From positions 186,001 through 250,000 of the forward strand of contig PYST01000008.1 of assembly GCA_003049485.1 (NCBI GenBank): a stretch of 64,000 nt of DNA, written 5' to 3'. Under the pieces are notes generated by a model. That model had not been told where the DNA came from and did no database searches. It worked only from the letters and a program-made list of their open reading frames with translations. Positions 12,791 to 23,327 of the stretch are shown in pieces. Source of the stretch: Ophioceras dolichostomum (taxonomy: Eukaryota > Ascomycota > Sordariomycetes > Magnaporthales > Ophioceraceae). Both the position numbers and the translations under genes were made by a program. Position 1 is the stretch's first letter. The number at the start of each line of letters is the position of its first letter.

Positions 12791-15700
12791 ATGGACGACC
12801 TGAGGCCTTTCCACCACCACCATACCGGGGACACTAATACGATCGTTGAACACGGGGCACTATCGGGTTATGGTGCTAACCAATCGTACGATAGCGGAAC
12901 GGACGACGAATGGTCAAACTTTGAGGACGACGACACAAGATCATCAACATCCATCGAGGGAGAGGACGACGACGTGGAAGATCTACTGCCAGGGCTCATT
13001 GACGACGAAAGCCCGTCCCTGAACAAAGCCCCTCTACCAGCCAGGAAATCTAGCTACGTGCTGCCGTCAACACGCCAGTCAGCGGGAAAGCCAACGAGAC
13101 TCAAGTCCAGGGCCCGGCAGAAGGCCCAAAATGCCAAGGCGGGGATCAAGCTGGTGACAGACACAGCCCAATTCCGGCGGCAACAGCAGCCGCAACAGCA
13201 ACAACACATCGCCTTCCACCTCAAGCACTCCGCTGAGCCTTCTGATACTAGGAAGGGGAGATTCGCGGACCCAGCCGCCCTCCAGGCCCTGGAAGGAGAT
13301 CAGTCTCAGTCCTCTGTCGGCAGCCTCCACTGGCTCAAGAAGCATCCTAGCGAGGCATCGTCCTACAAGGCGAACATGTCCCCAAAGCCTGGTATGGCGG
13401 ACTCCAGGCGGTCAGACCTGTCGCCCGATGATAGGCCCATCATGATTGGGATTGCCATCCCTTCCAACGACCTCGGCAGCCGCGTGGTCAGTCCACTCAC
13501 GTCGACCACCGACAGCCCCGTGAACTTCAACAGTTCTCTTCCAGGCGCAAAGTATGGCCATACCCGATCGCCAGAGCTGCGCTCTCACTGGTCCCCAGAC
13601 ACGGCTTACAGCGCCGACTCTCCATACACGGCTGCTTCGTCCCGCGTTGCCTCCAGCGTCTACTCTCAACCCGGCACTATCATCGATGCTCACGCACCGC
13701 CAATGCCCGCCATACCCTCCAGCTTCAAAAATAAGAAAGCAGAGTCGAACGATGACGACAATGCCTCTGTTGATACTGAATTCGAGGGCATCACCCCCGT
13801 GACGACACGCAACCAGTCAACGAGGTCCAAAGGCCATGCAAGGTCGCCAGCTGTCACTATTGCACCCCTTTCCGGGTACTGGGGTTTGTCTCCATTCCAA
13901 CAGAACAACTCGAATCCCTGGGCGGAGTCAATGAGCAAGCCTGGCGGTGAACTCCAGCTGGAAAAGTCCATCAGTTCCCCGCAGGAACAGTCCATCGGTT
14001 TACAGCCGGAACAGTCCACCACCCCATCCGAATCCAAGGCAAAAGCCGTTCAGTCAGAGCTGGAAAGGCCAGTGGAGTCAGGCCGTTATTATCAGGGAGT
14101 TGACGAGAAAAAGGGGGCAGCCTTCTTTGCCCAATCGCCAGCTGAGCCTGCTTGGTATGATGGTGCAGATGAGAAGAACGGGGCGGCCTACATGATCCAG
14201 TCCCTGACTCCCCAGAATCTCGCCATCTCGACCACAGCCGCGAATAGCTTAGGCAGTCCCCGCGGTCGAGCGGCACCTTCCCCGACTATCGCATCGTCGT
14301 CGAGATTGACGCCCGTCCTGCATCAATCTCCCCAGCACCATGCGGAGCTTCGGACCAGGGATGTAAGCCAGGCTCCTTCACAGAGGGCCCAGCTGACTGG
14401 TGGTAGCAACAACAGCGCTGGCGCCCAGTCCCACTCGGAGAAGGCAAGGATAATGGCGGAGGAGAACACCGCGCCGACTCCCGCAGATATGCCCCCTCCA
14501 TACTCGGCATCTCCTCAGCAGGCGAAGAAGCCTATCCCGAGATACCATGCGGTGCTCCCCCCCGAACGCACCGTGGCCTCGCGGTTCCCGCCATCTCCTG
14601 GACCTGAGTCACCTGGCCTGGGACACACCATGACATCCCAAAGCGCCATCCCCATGACGCGGCTGGCGAATGTTCCCCTCACACCCCCTCCAGCTCGGCT
14701 GGCCCACTCCCAACGCCACAAGGAGGGAGAGAGGGATGCTCCACTACCCGACCGTGCACTAGGAACCTTCGTTCCCGGGGACCACTTCCATGACACTCTC
14801 GGAAACACGCCGGCGGCACAGGTGGAGCGGCGACGGCGCCGGCACGAAAAGGAGGATGCCGTCGCCCGCAAGATAGGGGGGTTCTGGAGGGGCCGTGGCT
14901 GCATCCCTGAGACCGGCTGCTTTGGCCGGATGGGCCGCGAAGGCCGCAAACGACGGAGGATCTGGCTCGGCGCCATCGGCGGGTTCATTGCCGTCATCAT
15001 CCTCGTGGTGCTGGTGGTGGTCCTGCTTCGCAAGACCGCCGCCCCTGTCGCCGAGGAGCAAGGGCCGACTATCTGGCTGAACCTGACCGATTTCCCGCCC
15101 ATTCCGACGGGCGTCCTTAGCGTCGTCGGCGCGGAAAACTCGGAAGATGCCTCGACATGCATCTTCCCGGAGACTATGTGGAGCTGCTCACTGCCGCCGG
15201 ATCAAAGCGCGGCAAATCTGCCATACCTCGCAGACCAGCTCACGTTTGCGCTGCAGATCCAGTTCGACAACAGCACGGACAAGGCCTGGAACGTGCCAGA
15301 CGGAAAGGTACCGACGCCAACGCCGCAAGCCCCCAAGACCACCACTGCCGCGCCGCGGCCGACCTCGACGGTAGACCAAACCAAGGTTCCGAACAATAAC
15401 AGAAGGTCTCTGATCGGCCGCACGGCGGTAGGGGTGCGCAACCTGCTCCGGCTCCCGCGGGACTCTGCTACAGCAAAAAATGCCTCAAAATCAGCCTTCA
15501 CTCCCTCGCCGGCGCCGCCAGCATTCGAAGAGATGTGGTTCCTGGGCAACACCACCGATTTCATCGTGTCGGATCGCAAGGCGGGCGAGGCGACGCCCTT
15601 CTTCATCACCTTCCTGCCCTCCCTCAACAGCCCCGTCGGACCGAATATGCTCCCCATCCCATCTCCTGCTCCATCTTCGACTTCGGCTCCACCCGCCAAG

Positions 15701-16429
15701 GCCAAGCGCGCGGGCACGGGCGATGCGGTCCAGTCGATCGAGTCGAATCTGACGTCCGGGAAGTTCATCGAAGGCATATTGCCGACGCCGCCTCGGAATG
15801 CAGACGGCACGGGAAAGCCGGCGACCTTGTTCCCTCACCCAGTGCAGCAGCCGCTGAGGCTGTACGACCGCGGGCTAGACACGGAGCACTACGGCTTCTA
15901 CACCTACTTCAACAAGACCATCTATCTGAAGTCCATCAACGACGCCAGCGACGCCGACGGCGGCTCCAACCTGTCCGACGCGAACCAAGTCGCGCTGTGG
16001 GCCTGGACGCGGTTCCATGTCCAGATCTGGACGCGCCGCGAGACCGCCACGAGGCTGAACAAGGCGGATACGCGCAGCGCGGTCCCGGGCACGGCCGAGG
16101 AGGCGATGACGGCCGAGCAGCTGCTGGAGGTGCGGCGGCCGGGGACGTTCCCCTACCCGATCACGATATCCGAGGACACGCACGGCGGCGACCCGGGGAC
16201 CAAGAGCACCCTCACCTTCATGGTCAGGTTCGGGGGCCGCATCGACCTCGAGAAGTTCGGCATCAGCCTCAACTTCATGGACCTCACCACGGAGCTGATC
16301 AACTCGCGCGCAAACTACAACCCCAGCTTCGGCGGCATCGACGGCGGGCACGGCGGGTGCAAGTGCGCGTGGACCAACTTTGTTGGCCTGGATGGGAAGC
16401 TGTTGAGCCCTGGGAACCCTGGGCGCTAG
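12791..16429 (+). CDS. Large single-pass membrane protein, mostly disordered N-half
   Basis: Intronless gene for 1212 residues; no named function is recognised. Residues 1 to about 720 are low in order: acidic patches (DDEWSNFEDDD), Ser/Pro/Gln-rich stretches, and a semi-repeated unit around residues 430-480 in which ADEKNGAA echoes an earlier VDEKKGAA. A basic segment (KRRR) precedes one strongly hydrophobic helix at about residues 725-748 (WLGAIGGFIAVIILVVLVVVLL), which by the positive-inside rule puts the N-half in the cytosol. The roughly 460-residue outer part has N-glycosylation sequons (NLT, NST), a Thr/Pro/Ala-rich linker, and a folded-looking C-terminus with paired Cys in GGCKCAW. 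The plan resembles a wall- or surface-sensing protein, but that is inference. It lies 885 bp before qri7 on the same strand. Confidence 0.85.
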   Translation: MDDLRPFHHHHTGDTNTIVEHGALSGYGANQSYDSGTDDEWSNFEDDDTRSSTSIEGEDDDVEDLLPGLIDDESPSLNKAPLPARKSSYVLPSTRQSAGKPTRLKSRARQKAQNAKAGIKLVTDTAQFRRQQQPQQQQHIAFHLKHSAEPSDTRKGRFADPAALQALEGDQSQSSVGSLHWLKKHPSEASSYKANMSPKPGMADSRRSDLSPDDRPIMIGIAIPSNDLGSRVVSPLTSTTDSPVNFNSSLPGAKYGHTRSPELRSHWSPDTAYSADSPYTAASSRVASSVYSQPGTIIDAHAPPMPAIPSSFKNKKAESNDDDNASVDTEFEGITPVTTRNQSTRSKGHARSPAVTIAPLSGYWGLSPFQQNNSNPWAESMSKPGGELQLEKSISSPQEQSIGLQPEQSTTPSESKAKAVQSELERPVESGRYYQGVDEKKGAAFFAQSPAEPAWYDGADEKNGAAYMIQSLTPQNLAISTTAANSLGSPRGRAAPSPTIASSSRLTPVLHQSPQHHAELRTRDVSQAPSQRAQLTGGSNNSAGAQSHSEKARIMAEENTAPTPADMPPPYSASPQQAKKPIPRYHAVLPPERTVASRFPPSPGPESPGLGHTMTSQSAIPMTRLANVPLTPPPARLAHSQRHKEGERDAPLPDRALGTFVPGDHFHDTLGNTPAAQVERRRRRHEKEDAVARKIGGFWRGRGCIPETGCFGRMGREGRKRRRIWLGAIGGFIAVIILVVLVVVLLRKTAAPVAEEQGPTIWLNLTDFPPIPTGVLSVVGAENSEDASTCIFPETMWSCSLPPDQSAANLPYLADQLTFALQIQFDNSTDKAWNVPDGKVPTPTPQAPKTTTAAPRPTSTVDQTKVPNNNRRSLIGRTAVGVRNLLRLPRDSATAKNASKSAFTPSPAPPAFEEMWFLGNTTDFIVSDRKAGEATPFFITFLPSLNSPVGPNMLPIPSPAPSSTSAPPAKAKRAGTGDAVQSIESNLTSGKFIEGILPTPPRNADGTGKPATLFPHPVQQPLRLYDRGLDTEHYGFYTYFNKTIYLKSINDASDADGGSNLSDANQVALWAWTRFHVQIWTRRETATRLNKADTRSAVPGTAEEAMTAEQLLEVRRPGTFPYPITISEDTHGGDPGTKSTLTFMVRFGGRIDLEKFGISLNFMDLTTELINSRANYNPSFGGIDGGHGGCKCAWTNFVGLDGKLLSPGNPGR

Positions 16430-17314
16430 GTAATGAGGGGGGCCGGGGGAACCTACCTCACCTCTCTTACCACCTACCTGGTATCTTTCTGCTTATTGTT
16501 ATACTTCTTCACACTCACTACCCCTATCTCTTCTTTGGCTTTTCAACGGCGTTAGATTTTTTTTGTTAGCATTTGGCTAGAGGGCATTGGATGGTACTAT
16601 ACTTGGCACGGGATCATTAGAGAAATTGGATGCTTAGGAGTATTCATCAAAAGCGCGGCATCATCAATCGTCAATCATTTTGGAACTCGCATCAGTGTAT
16701 ACCGTTGTTGCCCTTGCAACTCGCTCTATACCCATTCAGATAGACAGGCTGTCCTTCTTTAGTATATTCACCTGCGTACTACAAACAGAGGAATTATCAT
16801 GCCTATGAGAAAGAATGGGTGCAATTAATATGACTTAGATTTTTATTTTCCCGATTGTTTAACTCTGACCGAGTCACATCATCTTCTGAGTTCTGAGAAA
16901 TAGATCTACGGTAAGGAGTAACGGATGGTTGATGATGATAGATTTGATGATGAACTGTTGAAAAGGGACCCGGTTGATGATGATGGGTGATGATGTTAAT
17001 GCAGCTTGCATCAGAAGAAAAAAACAAAGCATACCCATGGAAGTATGAAGACAAGAAATGCACGTAAGGCATGATCTATTCGAAATTGTAGCAGGATAAT
17101 CGGTATATTTTGCTCACATGGGCTGAGAGAATCTCTGAGGCATTCCTCCGTGACTTACACGATGGAGTGGTGATCATCCCAGCCCGGCAATGGGTGGTCT
17201 TAGCCCACCAAAAAATTTGAGCTTCTGTTCACTCACATTTCCATTCATCTGACAACCCACAACGTTGACGCCTCTGCCTCGTGTGTTAGAAATTCTTTAT
17301 TAAATAATGTCTCA
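16430..17314. other. Intergenic, AT-richer, between the membrane protein and Qri7
   Basis: Holds the 3' end of the upstream gene and the promoter of the next. The 16480-17300 part is clearly AT-richer than the flanking coding DNA and contains a GATGATGA-rich patch around 16925-16990. No gene is seen. Confidence 0.5.
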
Positions 17315-19261
17315 ATGTTCATGAGATATCGTTCATTTCCCTTGCCGCCCAGCTTCTTAAGTCTGCGGCAGGCTCAGCGTCATGCCATCATCAGTTGGTC
17401 GCCTGAATGTCACGATGGACGTCCACATCGACAGCTGCTGCACCACAGCAATAACCCCAGCAGTAGCGTCGGCGGTAACAAGGGTGGTGGACATGATGAT
17501 TCCTCCGCCGCCGCCGACAGAAGAAGCCTCCTGACTCTCGCGATCGAGACGTCGTGCGATGACACGTGCGTCGCGATTCTCGAGAAGGAAAACGCCCGGG
17601 CCGGCCACGACGGTGGTTCGGTCAGGATGCTCTTCCACGGCAAAATTACATCCGATAATCGACGATTTGGCGGGATCCACCCGCTCGTGGCCACCGAGTC
17701 GCACATGGCCTCGGTGGCCTCCCTGGTGCAGGAATCACTCCTCTCACTGCCTCCGGCCCCATCACCAACTGGAGAGAGCGCTGTGAGTCGGAATGCACTC
17801 TCCATCGCGGTCTCGAACACGACTACGGGGGAGGGTGCAGCCGCGAACAACAGGTCTCCTGCCGTCTCATGGAGGAGGAGACCCGACTTCGTCGCTGCCA
17901 CTCGCGGGCCGGGCATGGCCTCTTCACTGGCGGCGGGCCTGACACTGGCAAAGGGCCTCGCGGTGGCTTGGGGTGTGCCTCTCGTGGGCGTGAATCACAT
18001 GCAGGCACACGCGCTCACACCGCGGCTGGTGTCTGCTCTGGAGAGGGGTAAGAAAGGAGAAGGAGGGGAGACGGAGACAGTGATTGCCGGGAGGAGCAAC
18101 GATAGCACCCAGAGCCACTCGCCCGCCTTCCCGTTCCTCACACTGCTCGTCTCGGGCGGCCACACAATGCTACTGCGCAGTACGTCACTCACGTCACACA
18201 CCATCCTGGCAGAGTCGCCCGACGTCGCGATCGGCGACGTGCTCGACAAGTGCGCCCGCGCCATTCTACCGCCTAACCTTCTTCCCCGGCAACAACCACC
18301 ACCATCCGTGTCGGCGGCAGACGACAACGCCGAGGCCGGCGAGAAAGAACAACGAGGCAAGGAGGAGAAGGGGACAAAGAAGGGCAAGGCGATGCTGAGC
18401 TACGGCCCCGCATTCGAGTCCTTCGCCTTCCCCAACGGCCCCGCAGACTTCGAAACCTCCTACAACCCGCCTCGCCGACGTTGTGACGAGGTCGCTGTGG
18501 TCGCCCCACGTCGCCGGCGCCGCCCTCTTCCCGAGTCGGCCGGCGTGGATAGCAACCCTGGCAACCCTCGCAACCTTGAAGTCGGAGGAGGAGAGGACGA
18601 CGACGGTGGCCTCTTCTACCCCTGGACGATTAGGCCGCCTCTTGCCGAGTCCCGCGCGATGCGCTTCGACTTCTCGGGGATCAACGGCCAGGTCCGCGCC
18701 TTGGTGACGAGACGCTCCGCCCTGGCAGCACAAGGGGCAGCAGCAGCAGCTTGTGCGGCCTCCGCAGTATCATCGGGACCTGCTGTGTTCGACGAAGAAG
18801 AGCGGCGCGTGATGGCCGTCGAGACGATGAGGGTCCTCTTCGAGCACGTCGCCTCGCGCATCATCTTCGCGCTGCAGCAGGAGAAGGATGAGGTGACGGC
18901 CTCGGCAGCAGCGGCAGCGCGGAAAAAGAAGGAGAGCGGCGGCGTAGAGCCAGAGCCAGAGCCACAGCCAGGGCCAGAAATGACGCGCACGCTTGTCGTC
19001 TCGGGCGGGGTCGCAAGCAACATGTTCCTGCGACATGTGCTCCGGCGGACGCTGGACGTGCGCGGGTTCGGGCGCGTCGAGCTCGTTGTCCCGCCGGTCG
19101 AGCTGTGCACCGACAATGCGGCGATGATCGCCTGGGCCGGCGCGGAAATGTATGAGGCCGGCTGGGTGACGGACCTGGGCGTACTCCCGCTCAAGAAGTG
19201 GCCGCTTGACCCGAATGAGGGGGGCGGGATCATGGGCGCGGATGGCTGGGTGCGGAGGTAA
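17315..19261 (+). CDS. QRI7: Mitochondrial tRNA N6-threonylcarbamoyladenosine transferase, Qri7/TsaD family
   Basis: Kae1/TsaD/Qri7 family ASKHA-fold enzyme that transfers the threonylcarbamoyl group to A37 of ANN-decoding tRNAs. Motifs in order: LAIETSCDDTCVAIL (about 73-87), GGIHPLVATESHMASV, RGPGMASSLAAGLTLAKGLA, the metal-binding NHMQAH (about 226-231), LLVSGGHT (about 278), DVAIGDVLDKCAR, SGGVASN (about 563) and CTDNAAMIAWAG. The N-terminus is basic and Arg/Ser-rich, as expected of a mitochondrial presequence, which favours the mitochondrial paralogue over cytosolic Kae1. The single exon encodes 648 residues, longer than typical Qri7; the excess lies in Lys/Glu/Gly/Pro-rich insertions (about 320-360, 390-435 and 530-550). 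It converges on the proteasome gene 452 bp away. Confidence 0.9.
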   Translation: MFMRYRSFPLPPSFLSLRQAQRHAIISWSPECHDGRPHRQLLHHSNNPSSSVGGNKGGGHDDSSAAADRRSLLTLAIETSCDDTCVAILEKENARAGHDGGSVRMLFHGKITSDNRRFGGIHPLVATESHMASVASLVQESLLSLPPAPSPTGESAVSRNALSIAVSNTTTGEGAAANNRSPAVSWRRRPDFVAATRGPGMASSLAAGLTLAKGLAVAWGVPLVGVNHMQAHALTPRLVSALERGKKGEGGETETVIAGRSNDSTQSHSPAFPFLTLLVSGGHTMLLRSTSLTSHTILAESPDVAIGDVLDKCARAILPPNLLPRQQPPPSVSAADDNAEAGEKEQRGKEEKGTKKGKAMLSYGPAFESFAFPNGPADFETSYNPPRRRCDEVAVVAPRRRRRPLPESAGVDSNPGNPRNLEVGGGEDDDGGLFYPWTIRPPLAESRAMRFDFSGINGQVRALVTRRSALAAQGAAAAACAASAVSSGPAVFDEEERRVMAVETMRVLFEHVASRIIFALQQEKDEVTASAAAAARKKKESGGVEPEPEPQPGPEMTRTLVVSGGVASNMFLRHVLRRTLDVRGFGRVELVVPPVELCTDNAAMIAWAGAEMYEAGWVTDLGVLPLKKWPLDPNEGGGIMGADGWVRR

Positions 19262-19713
19262 GGCCTGGTGAGGCATAACCCGTGGTCTGCGTAGGTATGT
19301 ATAAGGCTGTATAGATAGTGTGTGTATCACATCATGTACTACCATATCCGTTTCCTTGGATCAGAAGAGCAGAAAACGTTGAAAGCCGAATGTGTAGAAT
19401 GCATGCGGGGGGCACTAAGATCATCAGAGGAAAATTTGAGTTAACAGCCCTCTAAACTTGGTAGGCTCGGTAGATAAATGGATGACGGATGATAATAGTG
19501 TACATGGAATCATCGTGGCAATACCGCCTCTCCCTCCTTGGCCTCTTGTATCCCGATGATGCCGTTGAGTACTACATTGTTGTCACAAAATTCCCCAAAG
19601 GCCGTCCTGTCTCTTTCACTCGATCCTCTTCCCTCCTCCCGCACGTCAAACATCATCAGGTGCTCTCTCTTCCTCTTCCCATCCATCTAAGCCCTCAAAG
19701 CTAAACGCCAAAT
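19262..19713. other. Convergent 3' intergenic region
   Basis: Lies between the stop codons of qri7 (+) and pre2 (-), so it contains both 3' UTRs. AT-rich with no coding character. Confidence 0.6.
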
Positions 19714-20716
19714 TTAATCAAGCTCGCTCGTGACGTTGGTGAACTCGCCCTTCTCCAGCTTCGTCTTCCAGAAGATGGGGTTCGTGTCGTTGAAGCCGTG
19801 CTTGACCCAGCCGCTCTCCTTGACGTGGTACAGGTTGATGAAGCCGCCCGAGTACGCGTCGCGGTGCGTGGCGGCCAGGATGCTCCGGCGGCCGAGCTCG
19901 AGCGCCGCCTCGTCGGAAAGGTTGTAGTCGTACTCGGCGTCCAGCACGCCGTACGCGAACGTCTGGCCGGACCCGACGCAGAAGAGGTTGCCCGCCAGCC
20001 GCGTGCCGTCGCTGTCGATGTAGTACAGCGCGGGCCCCTCCTCCTTGGTCACGCCCGCGCACATGGTGCCCATGCTCAGGCCCATGCCCTTGTACTGGTA
20101 CACGAGGTTGGCCAGGATCTTGGACGCCGCGGCGACCGAGATGCGGCGCTTGTGCCGCAGCTCGTGCAGCCTGCACTGCATCCCCAGCCAGGCCAGCCAG
20201 TACTGGCAGTCGGCCGCGCCGCCGGCCATGGTGCCCAGCAGGCAGTTGTTGATTTCGATGACCTTCTTGACCGTCTGAGATGCGATCCAGTTGCCGGCCG
20301 TGGCGCGCGAGTCGGTCGCCACGATGATGCCCCCCTGGAAGCGGAAGGCCAGCGTCGTTGTGCCGTGTGCGATCTTGATTGGGCAGTGAGGGTTGGCGTG
20401 GTCGTCGGTTGCAGTGCGAAGCCAGGATGAGGGCTGATTCAACCGAAGCTCCGTGTCAGCAAGAGAACTTGCGCTATCTCTTCGTGAGAGTGCCCGGAGA
20501 AGAAGCCTAGAGCTGAAGGCCAGACAGCAGCTCGAGGGGATAGGCAAGGCGAGGCTAGAGATTGGAATAGAGACTTACGTGTGCTACAGGCGGCATGGCA
20601 AATTTGAGTGACAGGCTGGGCACCGAATCGCAAAGTTCTTGCTGGCCATCCTCCTCAAACGTGTATTCATTCTGCTGGTAAGCCGGGCGACTGTATCGGG
20701 CTACCAAGGTATCCAT
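19714..20716 (-). CDS. PRE2: 20S proteasome subunit beta-5 (chymotrypsin-like)
   Basis: Catalytic beta-5 subunit of the 20S core. Two exons: 20716-20579 (46 residues, MDTLVARYS to MPPVAH) and 20433-19714 (239 residues plus stop). The intron 20578-20434 is GTAAGT...ATCAG in phase 0. Predicted length is 285 residues. The propeptide ends at Gly70, and mature Thr71 opens [11 protein letters not shown]. Relative to it, Asp17 (in [10 protein letters not shown]), Lys33 and the S1-pocket Met45 (in LLGTMAGG) are all in place, and [10 protein letters not shown] carries the conserved Ser/Gly loop. The upstream open stretch beyond 20716 is not coding. Assignment to beta-5 rather than beta-1 or beta-2 rests on the Met45 region and overall sequence. 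Confidence 0.95.
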
Positions 20717-21288
20717 CTTTGGCGTGTCTTGGGCGAAGGAGTCTCGGGAGTGTGAGGCTTCCTCGTTTGAGGTGTTGGGGCGGTTTGTTTGTTGGTGGTG
20801 GGCGTCAAGAACTTGATGGGGAGGAATAGAAAGAATGAAAAATGACGACTTTGAATTTCTAAAAAAGCAAAAGAGGGTGTGAAAATTATTGGGTTGATAC
20901 AATTACCGAAGTGGAATGGAAAAGAAACCCGAAAAGAACGGAGGCCGAATGGTTGGTGACTGCGGTTGTGGTTGATGATGAGGTGTTGCGCCGCCTTGCA
21001 TGGAGCTCAAGGCAGCTTCATGCACGCGTCCCAAGAGCTCTTTTGATGCCTTAGGCCAAAATTATACTGTGGGGCCGATGAGTGGGCCAAGAACAGGGTT
21101 CGGCTTGGCGCTATGCCGTGGTAAGTCACAGCTGTGACAAGAACCCTCCCTGCCCGACATCGATCCCTTCTTCCGTTTGCTCCTCCAAACGAACTTCATT
21201 CGCCGATGCCCATATCAACCATCATACCATCTTTAAACATCCTGGAAATTCTAGCTAGCCATTCAAGCCGTTTCAGCAGACGGCAAAC
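20717..21288. other. Divergent promoter region, proteasome gene and broken gene
   Basis: 572 bp between divergently oriented starts. It contains no coding frame. The palindrome-like CACAGCTGTGAC sits at about 21126-21138. No Rpn4-type element was found by eye. Confidence 0.45.
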
Positions 21289-22219
21289 ATGCCTCTCGTA
21301 TCCGACGAGGACGGCCCCTTGATCACGCTCATGAAAGAAGCGTCTGCCAGATTGAAAACCGACAGGACAATCCGCTAACAGGAGGTCCTGGTCATGGAGC
21401 GCATCTTCTATGACGGCGATGTCGGCATCGTCCTGCGCTGCGGGGATCGCTGCCAGGATCCAGACAGCCCTGCATGTGCATCCTTCTTCTCCAGAACTCC
21501 CATGACAGAGGCAGCGTCACACTTTCTCGACTGTCACAGAATAGGCCTCCGCACGGAGGGCGAGGTGGTCTTCTTCCTCGGCCACCGAGTGGTGGACGCG
21601 ACCAAGGAGGAGCTTCGCCGCCACGAAGCGAGCTGGCAGGCATAACACAGCTCAAACAACGACTGGATGAACGCGGCACTGGACACGAAGCCCGCCGAGC
21701 AGGCTCGACTGTTCCAGCGATATCCCCTTCCCGAGAGGGACATTGTCGAGGGCGGCGTGTTCCGCATTACGCTTTACAACCCGCCGCACTTCCCGCACTA
21801 CGCTGTCCGCGTCGCAAACAGCAGGGAGTTTGTGCTCGCGCCCGGGCAAAACCCGCTGGAAGAGCCGGCCGGTGATAGGCTGTACATAGTGAAACCTTAC
21901 GGCGACGACGACGAGCAAACGTATCATCAAGCTCCATAACCCTTTATCCCTTGCTAAGGAGACTCTATCAAAGCAGACCGGTGGACGGGTTGACGGGTTG
22001 ACTGACATTGACCATATGTGGACCTGAAGCCCGCTACCCATTCGCAGAAGTTGTCTTCTCGACTTCTGCGGTGACGAGAACATTCACCCCGAGAACGTGC
22101 CGCACCTCGATGAGATGATGAGAGACTGGGCCGCGTACAGGGAGAAGATGAAGGGACAAGAGGGACAGAGCGCCGTGGGGGGAGCCGCGGGCAGTGAGCG
22201 ACAGACGCCGAACAGCTAG
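21289..22219 (+). pseudogene. Gene-like frame interrupted by two TAA codons
   Basis: One reading frame runs from ATG 21289 to about 21920 with good codon usage and protein-like sequence, but is cut by TAA at 21376-21378 and again at about 21643-21645, without any frame change. The three pieces include MERIFYDGDVGIVLRCGDRC, EVVFFLGHRVVDATKEEL and VEGGVFRITLYNPPHFPHYAVRV. A last exon seems to follow after an intron (donor GTATCA at 21921, acceptor near 22047) and encodes LLDFCGDENIHPENVPHLDEMMRDW, ending in TAG at 22219. Both stops are followed by CA, and each could derive from CAA by a single C-to-T change, the context favoured by repeat-induced point mutation. No family is recognised. Alternatives are tiny introns hiding the stops (no good donors seen), stop readthrough, or sequence error. 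Confidence 0.5.
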
Positions 22220-23327
22220 AGGTCGGAGATGCACCTAGCTAGAGTCGGCGGCGAGACGTGAAGGGATTGAAGTCAAGGATGGCACGGAGGGGATTTGGGG
22301 AATGGATGACATGGGAAGCATGGTTGTGAGGGATTGGGATCAACCAACTGGGCTTAATGACTTGATGACTTGATGGCATCTCTTTCGTTTTCTTATGGAT
22401 TTTCGGCACCAACGAGCAGCCGACGGATGGAAGCAAGGGTGTGGACGTGATATTGATGCAGTGAAGATATAGGCGGCAGGCGCATAGCCTCGATGCCAAT
22501 TCTGTCTGCTCTGTGGAAATCGATCAGCAACTTTGGATCGCCTCGGGAGAATTGGGTTCATGAGGAAGACGGGTCGATCTCGGGAAGCACGGCGTCGTGG
22601 ATCTTGAATTCGAAATTCCGTGAACTTTTTTTATGCTTCCAGCACGGGCAGAGGCTGCTGCAAGCACACGCTAAAGATACGTGACATCAGTTTCGCGTGC
22701 TTGGGACAGCGCTAAACTGCATTTGAGAGCACCTTTTCTAGACCTCCCCACTCCGACTGTGCTTCCAGGGGGGGCATTTCCAGGGAGCAATTTTCCCCCT
22801 TTCACAAACTGATGCTGACTTGGCCTGTCAGCGAACGCGGCGAATAGCGTTCGCAAACGAAGCAGTGGTCACCACAGACTAATCACAGAGACGCCTTCGG
22901 TCAAGGTATCCCCAGGTGCCAATCTTCTGGCCTGGGCCGCAAGTATTTGAGAGCGTGGTTCTTCGAGTGGTTTGGTGTTGCATCACGCCGCCCATCTCAA
23001 CTGATGGATTTCGACCAACATCAATTCTGATTTTGTTCATTGCTTCGTCCTGTCGCTTTCTAGCCCTTTCCCTTCATCTTGCACCTTCCACTTACGAGAA
23101 ACGTCGCATCGTACCCCCACCCACCACTCAGCCATCAAGCATTCTTAGTTCCTCTTTTTTTGTTCCTCGTTTTTCTTCTCCTTAATTCTTGTCCACGCCC
23201 GTACGCCAGCCTTGACGACACCGACCGACTGACCGTCTTCCATCGAGTGCTAAACGGAACTGAATCTTCGAGGCTTCTGATGTTTTCGATATCTAGATTG
23301 GTCTAAGACGAGTTGTTGTCGCCCACG
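22220..23327. other. Upstream region of the Mnn9-family gene
   Basis: Contains no supportable gene. From about 23030 to 23200 the + strand is CT-rich, consistent with promoter and leader of the gene starting at 23328. Confidence 0.5.

Noticed and set aside
15535..16569. 344-residue + strand frame in another phase of the membrane protein gene
   Set aside because: Arg/His-rich out-of-frame reading of a GC-rich exon.
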